Of a stretch of DNA of 64,000 bases, positions 44,999 to 56,704 are shown in pieces. Both the position numbers and the translations under genes were made by a program. The stretch comes from Plantago major (taxonomy: Eukaryota > Streptophyta > Magnoliopsida > Lamiales > Plantaginaceae), in NCBI GenBank assembly GCA_026545765.1, contig CM048841.1:2012512-2076511 (forward strand), written 5' to 3'. The notes beneath the pieces are model-generated. The model was given only the letters and a program-made list of their open reading frames with translations. It ran no database searches and was not told the origin of the DNA. Numbering within the stretch: the stretch's first letter is position 1; every line of letters starts with the position of its first letter.

Positions 44999-46699
44999 GA
45001 GTAGATGTCTCAGTTTGATCCCTCTCATTGAGTTGGGGAACCTGCTCAATTACAGGATTTTCTTCAGCATACTATATTGCTGGTATTTCAAAATGGAGTT
45101 CATTTACCATTTCATCAACCACTTGTGGCTGTTGTGGTTGTTGTGTTTGTGGTTGTTGTGGTTGTCTGGAAGCAGAAGATTGATCAGTTGAATGTTCTTC
45201 CAGATTCTTAGATGTGGCATTTCCATCAGCATCTGTTAAAACTAAGATACCACTCATCAGGGCTTTATGAAGTTGTGTAAGAGAGTCGTTCCCTGATGAT
45301 GTGTTTGCACCAACAACCTTTGCTATAGGTGCAGCAACCTGTGGTGTAAGTTCTTCTTCAGATACCTTATCACCAGTTACTTGTTCAGTAACTTTAGCCC
45401 TCTTTGATTTTTCTAGGACTTGAGAGATGACTAGTTCATCATCTTCATCGTCAGAGCTCTCATCAGCATTGGGAACTGATTGGTCCATTATTCCTGCGGT
45501 TTCTGCAGATGGGGCTTGATGTTTTTCACCACTTTTGGCAGCATTCATGAGTTCATCAGCAAGGCTTTCTTCATTTGTCGCAACATTTCTGAAAGCACTT
45601 TCTCTTGCTGAGTCTACTTGTTCAGTAGGTGATAACTCTTTTGCAGCATTAATGAGTTCATCTGCCATGTATGTAGATTTCTGAGAATTGACAACCTCTT
45701 TGGGTGTGTCTTCTGATTTGCCAGCAGACTTCTTTCTTGAAGTTAGGCTTCGTCGTAACCTTTTCTTGAGATATCTTTTGATTTTCTCTTCTTAGGACCT
45801 TTCGAGACCCGGTAACCTTTTTCATCGATTTGTATACTCATACTTGTAGAGTAAATTCTTTGTTGGCTATTTCATGCCTCTCTACGAGCTCAATGCCAAG
45901 CTTTTCCAAGTAGCATATCTTGGACCATATCCTCCGTGGCCTTTGGCTCCTAGTCCTTTAACAATCTTAGGCTCAAGCCTTGAATCTTCTTCACAAATTT
46001 CATGAAGGCGTACTTTCCCCGGTTGAAAGGGTTTTCCACCTTTTGTCTTGTTGATTCAGAAGAACATCATGATCCATCGTTCTTGGCTTATCCGGTCAAG
46101 ACCTCCTTGTAGACCATCAAAGCATTTGTGAAGAATGCAAGCTAGTACATCGGTGAACTAACGGATGTACGGTTCGAATGTCGAAGCTTGAACTCTGGGT
46201 GTATCGATTTCTCAAGATCACACACATCATCAGAAAGTTCTTTAACACCTTCAAGGAGTTCCTCATCCTTGGTGTTTATTTCAAAATCCTTTCCAAGATT
46301 TTGAACCTCAAACAACTTCTGAAAGTTGTTAAGTCAGAAGGATTTCCTTTCCTTGGGTGAGGTTTTGATAGACACTATTTCAAAGGCCTTCGATACACAT
46401 GAAATAATCACAGGTTGTTGTAAAATTCCAACACATCAAGTGATGAAATTCCACTAGGGCGGCAGATACAAAGCCCTTGATTTGTGCCTTTTCAAGCATG
46501 TCAAGAATTAGCTTTACGGCTTGGTTCTCTATTGCGTGAGGTATTTATCAACCATGGCACCACCCCAAATCATTACGTGACTTGAAGTCCAATGGTCGAT
46601 TGAAAGCTCCTACCATCGATTGTTAATAACCAACTCGGTGCTTGCTTTTCAGTAGCAGTGGAGGATTGGGATTTACGTAGAAGTGTTCTTGGAGGCCAT

Positions 46700-47544
46700 C
46701 TCTTTATATGGTAAGGATTTGAAGCTTGTGTTTGAAAGAGATTCGATTGAGTGATTCTTTTCGAAAAAACTTAATCAAGAAATGCGAGATTTTAGAGAAG
46801 TTGCGAGGATTAGGAGAAGGTTTTTTGTTTTTGATGCAAGTTGAAATTTCGGATTAGGCAAAAGTGATTTCATTTGCCAAAATCCTATATATATAGCAAG
46901 TGAATCTCAACACAAATACATACAAATTGATTTTGTGTATACGTGTCATGATTTGCAAGCAGGCGTGAGCAAAAGCTAGTTGCATTAAATGCTTAGTGGG
47001 CCATATACGAATGTCGGCAGTCCACTATTCGTGAATTAATTTACGCGTTAAGATCAAGCGCTTGAATTCATCAAGGGTCACCATTGCTTCTCCAATGATG
47101 ATCACAATCAACAAATGTAATTGTGCCCATTTAATGAATTTTGGCTAATAGCTCTGAATCACAATTACATTGGAGCAAGGACAACATTAGCTCTGAATTT
47201 GTCTTATACTTAGGATTTTCCCAAGTTTTCATCAAAATAGAAATAGTCGAGATTCAAGAGAGTTATTGCAGATAGTTATGCTATTCTCTTTTGTGTTCCC
47301 GTTCATAGAATGATTGATTATCGAGTTCCGTCTCGGAGATCTTAAGCTATCTTTTGCTCTTTAGCCTTTTTGACTTACGGGTTCCGTTCGGATACCTCTT
47401 CTCTCTTTTACGGATACCCGTTCGGATACCTCTTATCTGGATGCCCGTTCGGATACTGAACTTTTCGGTTCATTGGTAGTTCCATTAGTCCAAGACTATG
47501 TCTTAAGGCTAAGAATCGCTTTCTTGTAGTGGCTTAGTGAAGAT
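46700..47544 (-). other. Spacer between pol and accessory gene, second copia locus
   Basis: Homologous to 4457-5292 of copy 1, with a TATA-like run at 46887-46896 and decayed GGATGCCCGTTC repeats near 47380-47455. No coding frame is seen. Many CAG/CTG trinucleotides of copy 1 are replaced here. Confidence 0.6.
46887..46896 (-). promoter_or_regulatory. Candidate internal TATA element, copy B/A
   Basis: TATATATATA, about 190 bp before the accessory-gene ATG, identical to the run at 4641-4650. Confidence 0.4.
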
Positions 47545-47993
47545 ATACGCAAGTTGGTCTTGATCCCAATCTTGAGTATCTCTAAATTGCCTTTTTCAAC
47601 ATGGTCTCGATGAAGTGATGTCTAACATCAATGTGCTTTGTTACGGCATGAAATTTAGGATTACGTAATGTAATAGCACTTGTGTTGTCACGAGAAAATG
47701 GGAGTTTTCTTCTCATCGAGTCCATAGTCTTTAAGTTGTTGTTGTATCCGAGAATTTGTGTTGCACAACAACCGGCTGACAATATATTGACCTCTGTGGC
47801 GAAGTTGCAATTGAGTTTTGCTTCTTGCTAAACCATGAGATAAGTCTAGTGCCCGGACAAGTTCACGAGGTGCTTTTCCTATCAAGCAATGATCCAGCAT
47901 AATCAGCATCTGAGTACCCAGCTAAACTCAATTCACTTTCTCTAGGATACCACAGTCCTACATCTACTGTACCCTTCACATACCTTAATATTT
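47545..47993 (-). pseudogene. pol: Copia RNase H, degraded copy
   Basis: This corresponds to 5293-5844. Short frames keep [14 protein letters not shown], a DEKKTPIFS piece and GCCATQI, but frame breaks occur every 50-100 bases. The breaks mostly coincide with missing or altered CAG/CTG trinucleotides, so part of the damage may be sequence error. Confidence 0.8.
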
Positions 47994-49420
47994 TCATCGC
48001 AATGTTGTAGTGTGTTTGCATTGGATTTGTCTGAAATCTAGCACATACTCAATGACATATTGAATATCAGGTCTACTTGCAGTGAGGTAAAGTAGTGAAC
48101 CTATCAACTTCCTATACTTATGTTCTTCAACACTCTTATCTGATTCAGTATAGGTCATTTTGGTTCCAATGCTCATAGGTATCTTAGCATTCTTTTTAGA
48201 AGGCTTAAGATTGAATTTTGTGAGCATGTCTTTTGCATACTTTATTTGACTAATGAATATTCCATCATTGAGTTGCTTGACTTGCAATCCTAGGAAATAA
48301 TTCATTTCTCCCATCATGCTCATCTCAAACTTGCTTTTCATGAGATTTGCAAAGTCATTACAAAGTTGCTTGTCCTTAGATCCAAATATGATGTCATCAA
48401 CATATACTTGAACTAAGTAGTTTCCCATGATTTAAGGTAAATAAAGTTTTAACTTCACCTTTCTTGAAACCACTTTCCGGAAGGTATTTGGCCAAAGTGT
48501 CATACCATGCTCTTGGAGCTGTTTGATCCATCTGAGCTTTACATGGTTTATAGACCATTCTACTTTACGAGGAAACTTCAAAGCGGTGGTTGCTCAACAT
48601 AAACTTCTTACGCAAGTTCCTTTGTTTAGGAATGCGCTTTTGACATCCATCTGATAAACTTTGAAATTTGTATGAGCTGCAAAGGCTATAAAGAGTCTTA
48701 TTGCATCCAATCTGGCAACTGGTGCATATGACTCATCAAAATCTAAGCCTTCAGTCTGAGTGAATCCCTTGGCAACCAATCTTGCTTTGTTTACGGTTAT
48801 TTCACGGTTTCATTCATTTTGTTTCGAAAACCCTTAGTTCCAATCAGGATATTCCTTGATAAATGGAACTAGTTTCGGACTTTGTTTCTCTCAAATTGAT
48901 CCAACTCTTCTTGCATTGGAGATCCGATCTTGGTCTCCTAATGCTTCTTCTATACTTTTAGGTTCGATATTGAGATGAAACATCGAAGAGAATCGACATT
49001 TTCAGCTATTGCTCTCCTAGTCCTAACACACTGATTAATTGGTCCAATTATATCCTTTGTAGGGTGATCTTTCATCCATTTCATCAAAGGTTTAGTGCTA
49101 GTAGGATCAGTATCCAGGTGATCTGAATGTGAATCACTAGGATTTTGATTTGATACTTTTCAAGATATCTAAGATATCGACATATGAGAAATGTCATGGA
49201 TATCGACACTTTTCGATGTTAGAGATATCGAGACATGCATTTCGACATTCTTATTTTGATACCTCTCCATGATGAAGGTTCTCGATAACTGTTCCATTTA
49301 CGAAAACTCATAGGAAATTCCTCATCATGTTTGTGAGTCATCTTGTTGTTACTAGGCTTTCCAAGCTTTTCTACGTCAGAGTCATCCTCACTTTCCATAA
49401 CGATGTTTTTCCTTTCTGAG
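47994..49420 (-). pseudogene. pol: Copia reverse transcriptase, degraded copy
   Basis: A 144-codon open piece (48428-47994) carries the YVDDIIFGS box and the rest of the palm and thumb through [16 protein letters not shown] second (48779-48594) carries [27 protein letters not shown] and the QMDVKSAF motif. The intervening and upstream parts are frame-broken. The sequence otherwise follows 5831-7222 closely. Confidence 0.88.
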
Positions 49421-50725
49421 GGTTCTTCTTTAGTATCCCTCAGTAATAGTTCTTTGAACTTTTCTGAGAGTTCATCAGTAGGAGGTGTTTTCTTGCTTCC
49501 TTCATAGAATACAACATGAACTGATTCTTCAATTTTCTTTGTTCTTTTGTTGTAAACTCTGTAAGCTTTGCTGTTTGTGGAATAGCCAAGAAAAACACCT
49601 TCATCTGCCTTTAGTTGAAATGTTCTCAGATAATCTTTCCCATTGTTTAGAACAAAACATCTACTGACAAATACTTTGGATGTTTGATATTAGGAGGTCT
49701 TCCACCAAAATTTCATAGGGGTCCTATCATGGTGTTTGTTTATCAAGCATACATTACGAGTGTAGCAGTGTGTTCTGACTTCAACCCAATAAATTTCACT
49801 TATTTGGTGTCATTAGCATTGTCCTTGCGGCTTCTTTAAGGGTCTGTTTTCCTTTACGCAACACCATTTTGTTGAGGTGTTCTTCTGAGAGGAAAGTTGG
49901 TGTTGTATACCTTTACAAAACTCCTTTATGTCTTGGTTGACAAACTTAGTACCATAGTGCATTACGATTCTTGATACCGTGTCATTTATCATGACTTCAA
50001 GCTTTTTCAGAAGTTTGGTATCTCCACCTAGCATCGATTTGTGTTTGAGGAAGACTGACCCAAGTGAATCTTGAGAAGTCATCTACAACAACGGACCATA
50101 CTTCTTTCCGGCATAACTAATTCAGATGATTCAAATTGATCCATGTGTAAAAGTTGCGTTGGTCTAACACTAGAGTGTCGATTTTGGACTTGAAAGAGAT
50201 TTTAGATTGTTTCCCCATCGTGAGCAGATACCATCCTTACGAAGATGTTACGGGAAGGCCAACCACTAACTCTTTCTTGGCAAGTCTATTGAGTTTTGAA
50301 GTTCAAGTGACTCATTCTTTTGTGCCATAACGGTGCTCTTACATGTGATTGACTCACCATGAGACATTCTTGATTGTGGCGGATGCCCAATCGGCAACAT
50401 AAAGGCGCCTTTCCGACCAACTAAGACATGCTTTGACTCATTGTCAATTAGTTTGCGATGTTAGCTTTGAATTTTATAGTAAAACCCTTATGCAAGCTGG
50501 CTCATGCTAAATAGATCATATTTCAAATCCTTAACATGTAATGTCGGTGATTGTTAAAGTCCCCAATTTGGCGTTGCCAAATCCGGAGAGGATTTAATTC
50601 TCCTCAACAAATCGATATACGGTCACGTGTTGCAAGCTTTGTAATCAACAGATTTGCTTTGTCTCTGTCATGTGCTTTCGCATCCACTATCAAATAGCCA
50701 TTGTGCTTTGGTCCAGAGGCATTAC
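49421..50725 (-). pseudogene. pol: Copia integrase/protease, degraded copy
   Basis: This corresponds to 7270-8610. An 89-codon piece (50082-49813) holds the central integrase part (KLLKKLEVM ... KFVNQDIKEFCKGIQHQLSSQ). The TDHGTEF active-site segment reads MHYGTK, so the second catalytic Asp codon is changed. Frame breaks are frequent, again mostly at sites where copy 1 has CAG or CTG. Confidence 0.82.
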
Positions 50726-51394
50726 GCACCTGACAGAAGCAGGAGATTAGGTTCTCATATCTTTGATGGAACCGTCGAATTAAAAGTTCTTCGATGGAAT
50801 CCATTTTGAATGAATTTCTTTGAAATATGCTTTTGTCGGCGAGCGTAAGGAGAATTCTTTTGAATGAATGTTATCATTAGTAAGAATTATTTTCTTCCTT
50901 GGTGTGTTCCTAGGTGCTCCATATGATGCTTTGATTCTGTCGGGTTTACGAGTTTGCTTTTCGACAAACTTAGCCTTCCTTGGATTTCTTCTAGCCACGG
51001 CATTGATTTTCGGTGGCTTGATTTAACTTCCACTTGATAATTGCTTTGAGCAATTCTAGCTTTGACCATCGTTCTTGCTCCCTTGTACTCATGAGCAAGT
51101 TGTTTTCGATGCCTTTGTAGCCAATACCGTTTGAGCACTTGAAGCTATCGAGATCTTTTCTCGTGACTTTGCTAGTCTCTGGTTGATCCAATTTCTTTCG
51201 AGAAAAAAGTGACATGGGAGAATTTGCGGCTCTGCAATTCTACCTTTTTGAGAGACATAACTTGTGGGTGTTTACACTTCTCGGTGTTGTGTTTCTTTTC
51301 GAGCGTACCAACAGTTTTGTTTTTGACTTGTTTTTCACAAAGGTTTAGTCATATTGCCTTTCCTTTGTCAACAATCTTTGTCTTTTCACCGATA
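50726..51394 (-). pseudogene. Degraded gag-protease linker, second copia locus
   Basis: Homologous to 8611-9301 by order and sequence. Short basic open pieces occur (for example 50998-50780 and 51138-50887) in different frames. Confidence 0.6.
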
Positions 51395-53173
51395 CTATAG
51401 ATTGCATGGGAACCGTCTTCTTTGAGTACTTACAAATGTTCTTTTCTCCTTACTCTTATTCAGAGTGATAGAACAATCTGTATGTATTGACCAAAGTCCT
51501 TTCTTTTACGAAGGATCTCTTAAGTAAGATTGTACTTGATAAAGTGTCACTAGCTTTGGCATAAGATTGAAAAGATAGTTCTTTCTTCTTGAGTTCCTTG
51601 TTTCGGAAAGAAGATCTTCATAATTCTTTCGTAACTTCATTGCTTCTTCATGTGACTTTTCGGTCTCGAGATATCGAGCTTTGAGAGATGGATTTTCAGC
51701 ATCCTTTCTCTCGATTCTTTAACTAATTGAGAATTTTCCTTTTCAAGAGAATTCTTTTCTTCTTTAAGGTTTTCGCTCTAGCTTCGGATCATTAGAAATT
51801 CTCTTTCATAGATGTCAAGTTCTTTCACGAGATTTTCTAGATTTTTATTTCCTCTTCATCACTTTCATAAGTGTAGCAAGAAGTATGTGTTACCTCATCG
51901 ACCATAAGGCGGTTTTCTATGTTGGAGATGTTTGGTCGTCAATTTCGGAACCCCACATTTCATTCTTCTTGAGGCGAAGTCGATTATATCATGAGTAACT
52001 CCACATAATTACGGTGATGGTAAGGTTGAGTCATCTGAATTGTCATCTTGAATCATCTCAACGTCTAGAGCATCCGGTTGAATTTGGATTTTCTTTCTTT
52101 CTTGATTAACAAAGCTTTACGGCTTCTTGAAGATTCTTCTATCATTCTTGTCTTTGTCCTTAGTTTATTGAGGCGAGGACAATCCTTCTTGAAGTGGCGG
52201 GTTTACGACAATAGAAAGCAGATATCGTTTCAATTTACGCTTCCTCGATACATGATGCTTTACTTTGGCTTGTTCGTGAGCTTTGCATATTTTTGTCTTG
52301 GTGATAGTTTGAAACTAGATGCTTTTGACTTTTCTTTGGCTTTTCTTCTCTCAATTTCTCGTGACAAATTTACTCATTTGCTTTGCAAGAGCATCCTCGA
52401 TCTCCTCCTTGCTTTTCTTCTTTTGAAGTTCCTTGAGTAACTAGAGCAACATTACGCAACTTTTGTTGTTTGTTCTCTACGAGTTGTCTCATAGTCATGA
52501 TGCAAGATGAGAGAAAAGTTCCTTTGGAGTGATATTTGGCATACCTTGGTTAAAATAAAAGAATTTAGTATGCTCCGGTTGTGGTTAAGACTTGACAATA
52601 GTCTTAATCTTCTCGGTGAGTATCTATTCTTTCCCAATCTTGCCATATCACTCATGAGAGTGGTAAACACGAAATCAAGTTCTTCGAGTTTCGTGGGACC
52701 TTGTTTGAAATTTTGAAATTTCAACTTTAGAACTTCGAACTTGTTTTCCTTGGTTTTCTCGGTTCCGCCTGATTTCTTCAATCGGTTGTGATGACTTTCG
52801 CCATTTTAGCACCCCACAGTTTACACTGTATGTGCTCTGGTGTCGATCTGATGATGATGTTACGAGCTTGACCGTCCAGACGATTCCTCTTGGCATCTTC
52901 CGATGTCCGGAGTTCTCTGGGCTTTGGTTCGTAAATGACTTGACCCGTAGATCTTTCACTAGTTGACGCATCTGTTTGTGAAGATCCTTCGCTTTGATCT
53001 CTATCTCTTCCACTCGAAACCTCCATGACTTGCTTAAGTTGTTGAATGACTATTGGGCCATTCTTTATTACTTCGATCATCTCGTCACTTATGGCTTCAA
53101 GGTGGAGCATCATGTTATTTTTCCATTTCTCGTAGTTCTCTGGTTTGAGAACGGGTGCATCACTTAGAGACAT
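51395..53173 (-). pseudogene. gag: Copia gag, degraded copy
   Basis: The start is the ATG at 53173 (MSLSDAPVLKPENYEKWKNN). The first about 130 codons are open down to LWGAKMAKV and lack the TAA seen in copy 1. After about 52780 the frame is broken repeatedly; the zinc-knuckle region at about 52200 and the coiled-coil tail are recognisable only at DNA level. The stop codon near 51395 matches that at 9302. Confidence 0.82.
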
Positions 53174-53276
53174 ACCTGCACACTTAACACACAAATTAAA
53201 TAGTCCTCAAAAGTGGACAAAGTTCCTTCATCTATCTGGGGATCTAGGTTCAGTGCAGAAGGCTGTTGAACCTCCT

Positions 53277-53288
53277 GCTCTGATACCA
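53277..53288 (-). other. Primer binding site for initiator-Met tRNA (copia copy A)
   Basis: TGGTATCAGAGC on the minus strand, two bases from the LTR end, as at 11236-11247. Confidence 0.92.
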
Positions 53289-53290
53289 CT

Positions 53291-54960
53291 TGTTGGTCCA
53301 GATAACGGCAAAGTAAAAGACTAGAGGGGGGGGGTGAATAGTCTTTTAAAACTTTTGTCGATAACAACTATTTCTCAGATATCTGAATAGATATCTGATA
53401 CTTAGAATCAGAGTGCGGAAGACTTAATAAAGATAAGTGCAGAAACAGTTAATAAGTGTGTGTGTTGCTGAAGTATAAATACAGAAAGGTAAATGACACA
53501 GCAAGTATAGTGGTATCTGGAGGTGGCGTAATCCTCCAACTAATCCACTTCGGTCTATCAGAGACCTAGAATTCACTAGAACAGATAATTGAGTTCTCCT
53601 TACAATAATCCTATTCTAAGATTCTTAACGGTTGGTTCCCAACCAAATGTTCCCCCTGAGTTGTTCCCCGGCTTTCCACGACCAGTACTTCCTATACTCG
53701 AAACCTTTGAGTTATTCCTAGCTTCCCAAGCTAAGTACTTCCTATACTCAATAACCTTGGAGTTATTCCTTAGTTTCCCAAATCAAGTACTTCCTATACT
53801 CGGTAACCTTGGAGTTATTCACGATTTTTAAACTAAGTACTTCACGTACTCCACTTGATTATGGTGTTGGTTTTGGTTTGAGTTGTCAGATGAGTTTCTT
53901 AATAACTTTTCAGTTAATCAGATAGCTCTGTGAATCAAGTTACTTAATACACTTTACAGTGTATGGTATCTTGTTCGATTTTACTGACCCAAGTCTTATG
54001 ATATCTGTTCAAGAGAATGAATCTCAGATAGTTGATCTTTTGATTCAACTCCTTCACAGATAGCTTTGCTTGTTTAGGATCAGGACACTTAGAACTTGAT
54101 GTTTACTCAAGATCAAAAGCTTTGGTGCATGTGAAGCTTTGAGAATAAGTAAGATGCTTTGAGAGAGAGTAAGACGATCAGTGTTTGTATGCATTTCAAG
54201 GTGTTCAGTGTGTTCTCTCAAGCTGTCTAAGTGTTGATATTTATAGATGAATTTGAGTGCCGTTTGAATAGTATCCGTTAGGATCAAATTCAAACTATCG
54301 ATATCTGTGTATAATCTTTATGTGAGTTTTGTCTTCTTCTCGAAGTTCTTTGTTTTTTTATTGAGACATCTCATCCGTGCATTAAATGCATTGTACTATA
54401 CTTTTGTCTGTAGTGTCAGCGGAACTATGCTTTATGTCGAGAGACTAGTGTTATCTGATTCTTTGCACGTCCTTATCTTCATTCTTCAGATACCACTTGT
54501 ATTTATTGAAACAACTTTGTTTGCAATATATATTTCTCTTTCAGAAACGTGGTTAAAGCTCAAGGTATCTGAGAATAGATATCTGTGGACACTTTCCTTG
54601 TTTTCAGATATGTATCTTATTTCTCAGATATCTCTTGTGACACAGTTTGTTTGAAACTATTCGTGTCTTTAAGATATCTGAACAACAGATTCAGCAATCT
54701 TGTGCAGTTTTCTTCAAGTCTTCAATGTCGTTGAGCTTTCTGCTCTGATGTCTTCTTCTTGGTCTTCTCTTCATAAAATAAAAATTACATTTTGAGACCT
54801 AACATCCTATACAAGATTAGCTAGACTATCATACTTAGTGGGTTTCCTCTTTTACAATGTTCAAGTGAACCAAGAGTACTAATCACCTTTCTGAGACTAA
54901 GATAAGTCATCATGTTGCTGATCAAAATCTAAACAGATATTTCTAACAAAATATCTAACA
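53291..54960 (-). repeat. 5' LTR of copia copy A (LTR-c)
   Basis: It is 1670 bp, starts TGTTGGTCCAGATAACGGC, ends CTAACA and is followed by the AGCTG duplication. It shares variants with LTR-a. Parts of 53690-54400 show the CAG/CTG changes. A TATA box on the minus strand lies at 54238-54245. Confidence 0.93.
54238..54245 (-). promoter_or_regulatory. LTR TATA box, LTR-c
   Basis: TATAAATA on the minus strand at the family-conserved place, so this would be the active 5' promoter of copy A. Confidence 0.55.
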
Positions 54961-54965
54961 AGCTG
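54961..54965. other. Target-site duplication AGCTG, right copy
   Basis: Pairs with 24127-24131 and marks the right end of the composite copia insertion. Confidence 0.9.
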
Positions 54966-55733
54966 CACGAAGGTTTCCAAGCTAAAAAGCACCCTTCGAA
55001 TGTTTGGGTACTAGAAGTGGATGGATCCTCCATTGGAAGGGTGGGAGGAATTGGAATTTTTCTTAAAAGCCCTGACGGCGCGGAACTCGACTATGCGATA
55101 TCCTTGGAGTTCAAAGTAACCAATAATGAGGCTGAGTATGAAGCGTTGTTGGTCGGGCTACGCCTGGCCAAATCCCTCCAAGTCCGAAAGCTAAAAGCTT
55201 ACACAGACTCACAGCTAGTTGCAGCTCAGCTTTCAGGAACCTTTGCCACCAAGGGTCCTTCGATGATCAAATATCTCGAACTGCTCAAGCGGGAAGCCAG
55301 CTTTTTTGAAGAATTTACCCTGGAGAAGTTTGACAGAGCCTATAATGAAAGAGTGGACGCTTTAGCAAAATACGCATCCACGACAGCGGCTCTAGACACA
55401 AGGAGAGTCATCCTGCTCACGGTCACTCACTCATCCGTCATGAGTCCGGACCCAATGGTCATGATAACAAATACGGAAAGAAATTGGATGACTGACATCT
55501 GGAACTATCTCCAGGACGGATCTCTTCCAGCAGATCCGAAAGAATCAAGGAGTGTGAAGTGCCGAGCTAACAGATACTTTATACTAGGCGAAGACTTGTA
55601 CAAGAGATCTTTTGTCGGAACTCACTTGAGATGCTTGAACCCGCAAGAGGCTAAAGCGTCTTGGAGCAGATACACAGCAGGCTGCGACAGTCATTCCGGG
55701 GGAAGAACTCTTTCCCAGAAAATCATACGATAA
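54963..55733 (+). pseudogene. pol: Tat pol, second part: archaeal-type RNase H
   Basis: This frame continues the Tat pol after the copia insertion. It carries a second RNase H with VDGSSIGRVGGIG (first Asp), TNNEAEYEALLVGLRLA (Glu), AYTDSQLVAAQLSG (Asp) and the closing ARVDALA-like NERVDALAKYAS. A second RNase H of this type is a hallmark of the Tat lineage. The end of the frame enters the integrase zinc finger (DSHSGGRT) and stops at a TAA (55731-55733), where related elements read on. Confidence 0.9.
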
Positions 55734-56704
55734 GGATATTACTGGCCTAGCATCGACAAAGACTCCGCCAACCACGCTCGGAAGTGCCCTGATTGCCAGT
55801 ACTGTGCGAACGTTCCACATCGTCCGATGCGACCTATGATTCCGTCAATCATAGCGTGTCCTTTCGACCAATGGGGAATCGACATTGTCGGACCGTTCCC
55901 AAGGTACCAATGAAGAAGTTTATGATTGTCGCGGTGGAATACTTCACTAAATGGGTAGAAGCGGAAGCTGTCGCGACCATCACAGAAAGTAGAGTACGGA
56001 CCTTCATCTGGAAGAACATCATTTGCCGTTTTGGCCTGCCAAGAGTTCTTGTCTCAGACAATGGTTCGCAATTTTCAGGACATAGACTCAAGGAATGGCT
56101 GGAGTCCTTTAAAATCGAACAACGATTCACATCTGTTGGACATCCGCAGGCAAATGGACAAGCTGAGTCCACCAACAAAACGATAGTCAAGATCCTGGAA
56201 AAGCGGTTGCGGACTTCTCAAGAGAACTGGGCGGACGACTTAGACGGTGTCCTATGGGCTCATCGCACCACCACACGGACAGCGACCAAGGAAACTCCAT
56301 TTGCCTTGGTGTATGGCTCGGAAGCAGTTATACCGGCAGAAATCGCTGTTGAGACAATGAGAGTCCAAGAATTTGAAGAGTCCGCCAATCGCGAAGCACG
56401 AATATTTGATCTGGACATCTTGGAACAGAAAAGAACTGACGCGTTGGCCAATATCCATAGGTATCGAGCAACGGCTGCTCGAGCGTACAACAAGAACGTC
56501 CGAGCGAAAAACCTGCAGGTCGAGGATCTAGTACTTCGCCGGGCGGACATTCTAGCAAATGTTGGCAAACTCAAACCTAACTGGGAAGGACCCTACAAGA
56601 TTATTGGAGCAAGAGCAAATGGGAGTTATGAATTGGAAAATGAGCACGGACATCCACTCAAACGAACATGGAATGCTAGAAACCTCCAGAAGTTTTACGC
56701 ATAG
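55734..56704 (+). pseudogene. pol: Tat integrase with GPF/Y-type end
   Basis: After the TAA the same frame continues with YYWPSI, the Cys pair CPDC and WGIDIVGPFP (first catalytic Asp) to a TGA near 55910. A frameshift then leads to the next frame, with VSDNGSQFSGHRL (second Asp, about 56056) and NGQAESTNK (Glu, about 56164). The C-terminus has NWEGPYKIIG, the GPY/F module, and ends NLQKFYA at 56704. No chromodomain follows, as expected for Tat. Two lesions (TAA 55731, frameshift about 55910) inactivate it. Confidence 0.92.

Larger units (their letters stand above)
34205..46699 (-). pseudogene. Intron-containing accessory gene, copia copy B, split by the LARD
   Basis: The start is the ATG at 46699. 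Exon 1 runs 46699-44999 and resumes after the LARD at 38036-37880. Further exons are 37796-37689, 37612-37511, 37426-37277, 37190-37074 and 36995-34205. This copy keeps the native C-terminus, ending ...FGDRKFAD with TGA at 34205. Exon 6 has the acidic block (SEDDEEEEMNENFF), coiled coils, a Lys/Arg/Ser-rich part with KAPRRRQVRGIDESSEEEEE, and the C-terminal Trp-rich domain. Exon 1 near 45070-45670 carries the ADELINAAKE repeats (two units). Single-base shifts at about 36250, 35715, 34790 and 34460 break exon 6. Exon 1 left of 45700 is readable; to the right it is scrambled in the suspect-sequence zone. Confidence 0.7.
24132..54960 (-). mobile_element. Composite copia insertion with three LTRs (copies A and B) and a nested LARD
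   Basis: Left to right it consists of LTR-a (24132-25819), copy A 3' half (25820-32119), LTR-b (32120-33816), copy B/A internal DNA (33817-53290, interrupted by the LARD) and LTR-c (53291-54960). LTR-a and LTR-c share variants that LTR-b lacks, for example in the segments near 24440, 53590 and 32410. They also carry the flanking AGCTG duplication, so they are the pair of one element (A). LTR-b belongs to a second element (B) of the same family that landed in A beside CAGTCCACTA. B's own 5' LTR and some intervening DNA are gone, most simply through recombination between the internal parts of B and A. Confidence 0.8.
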
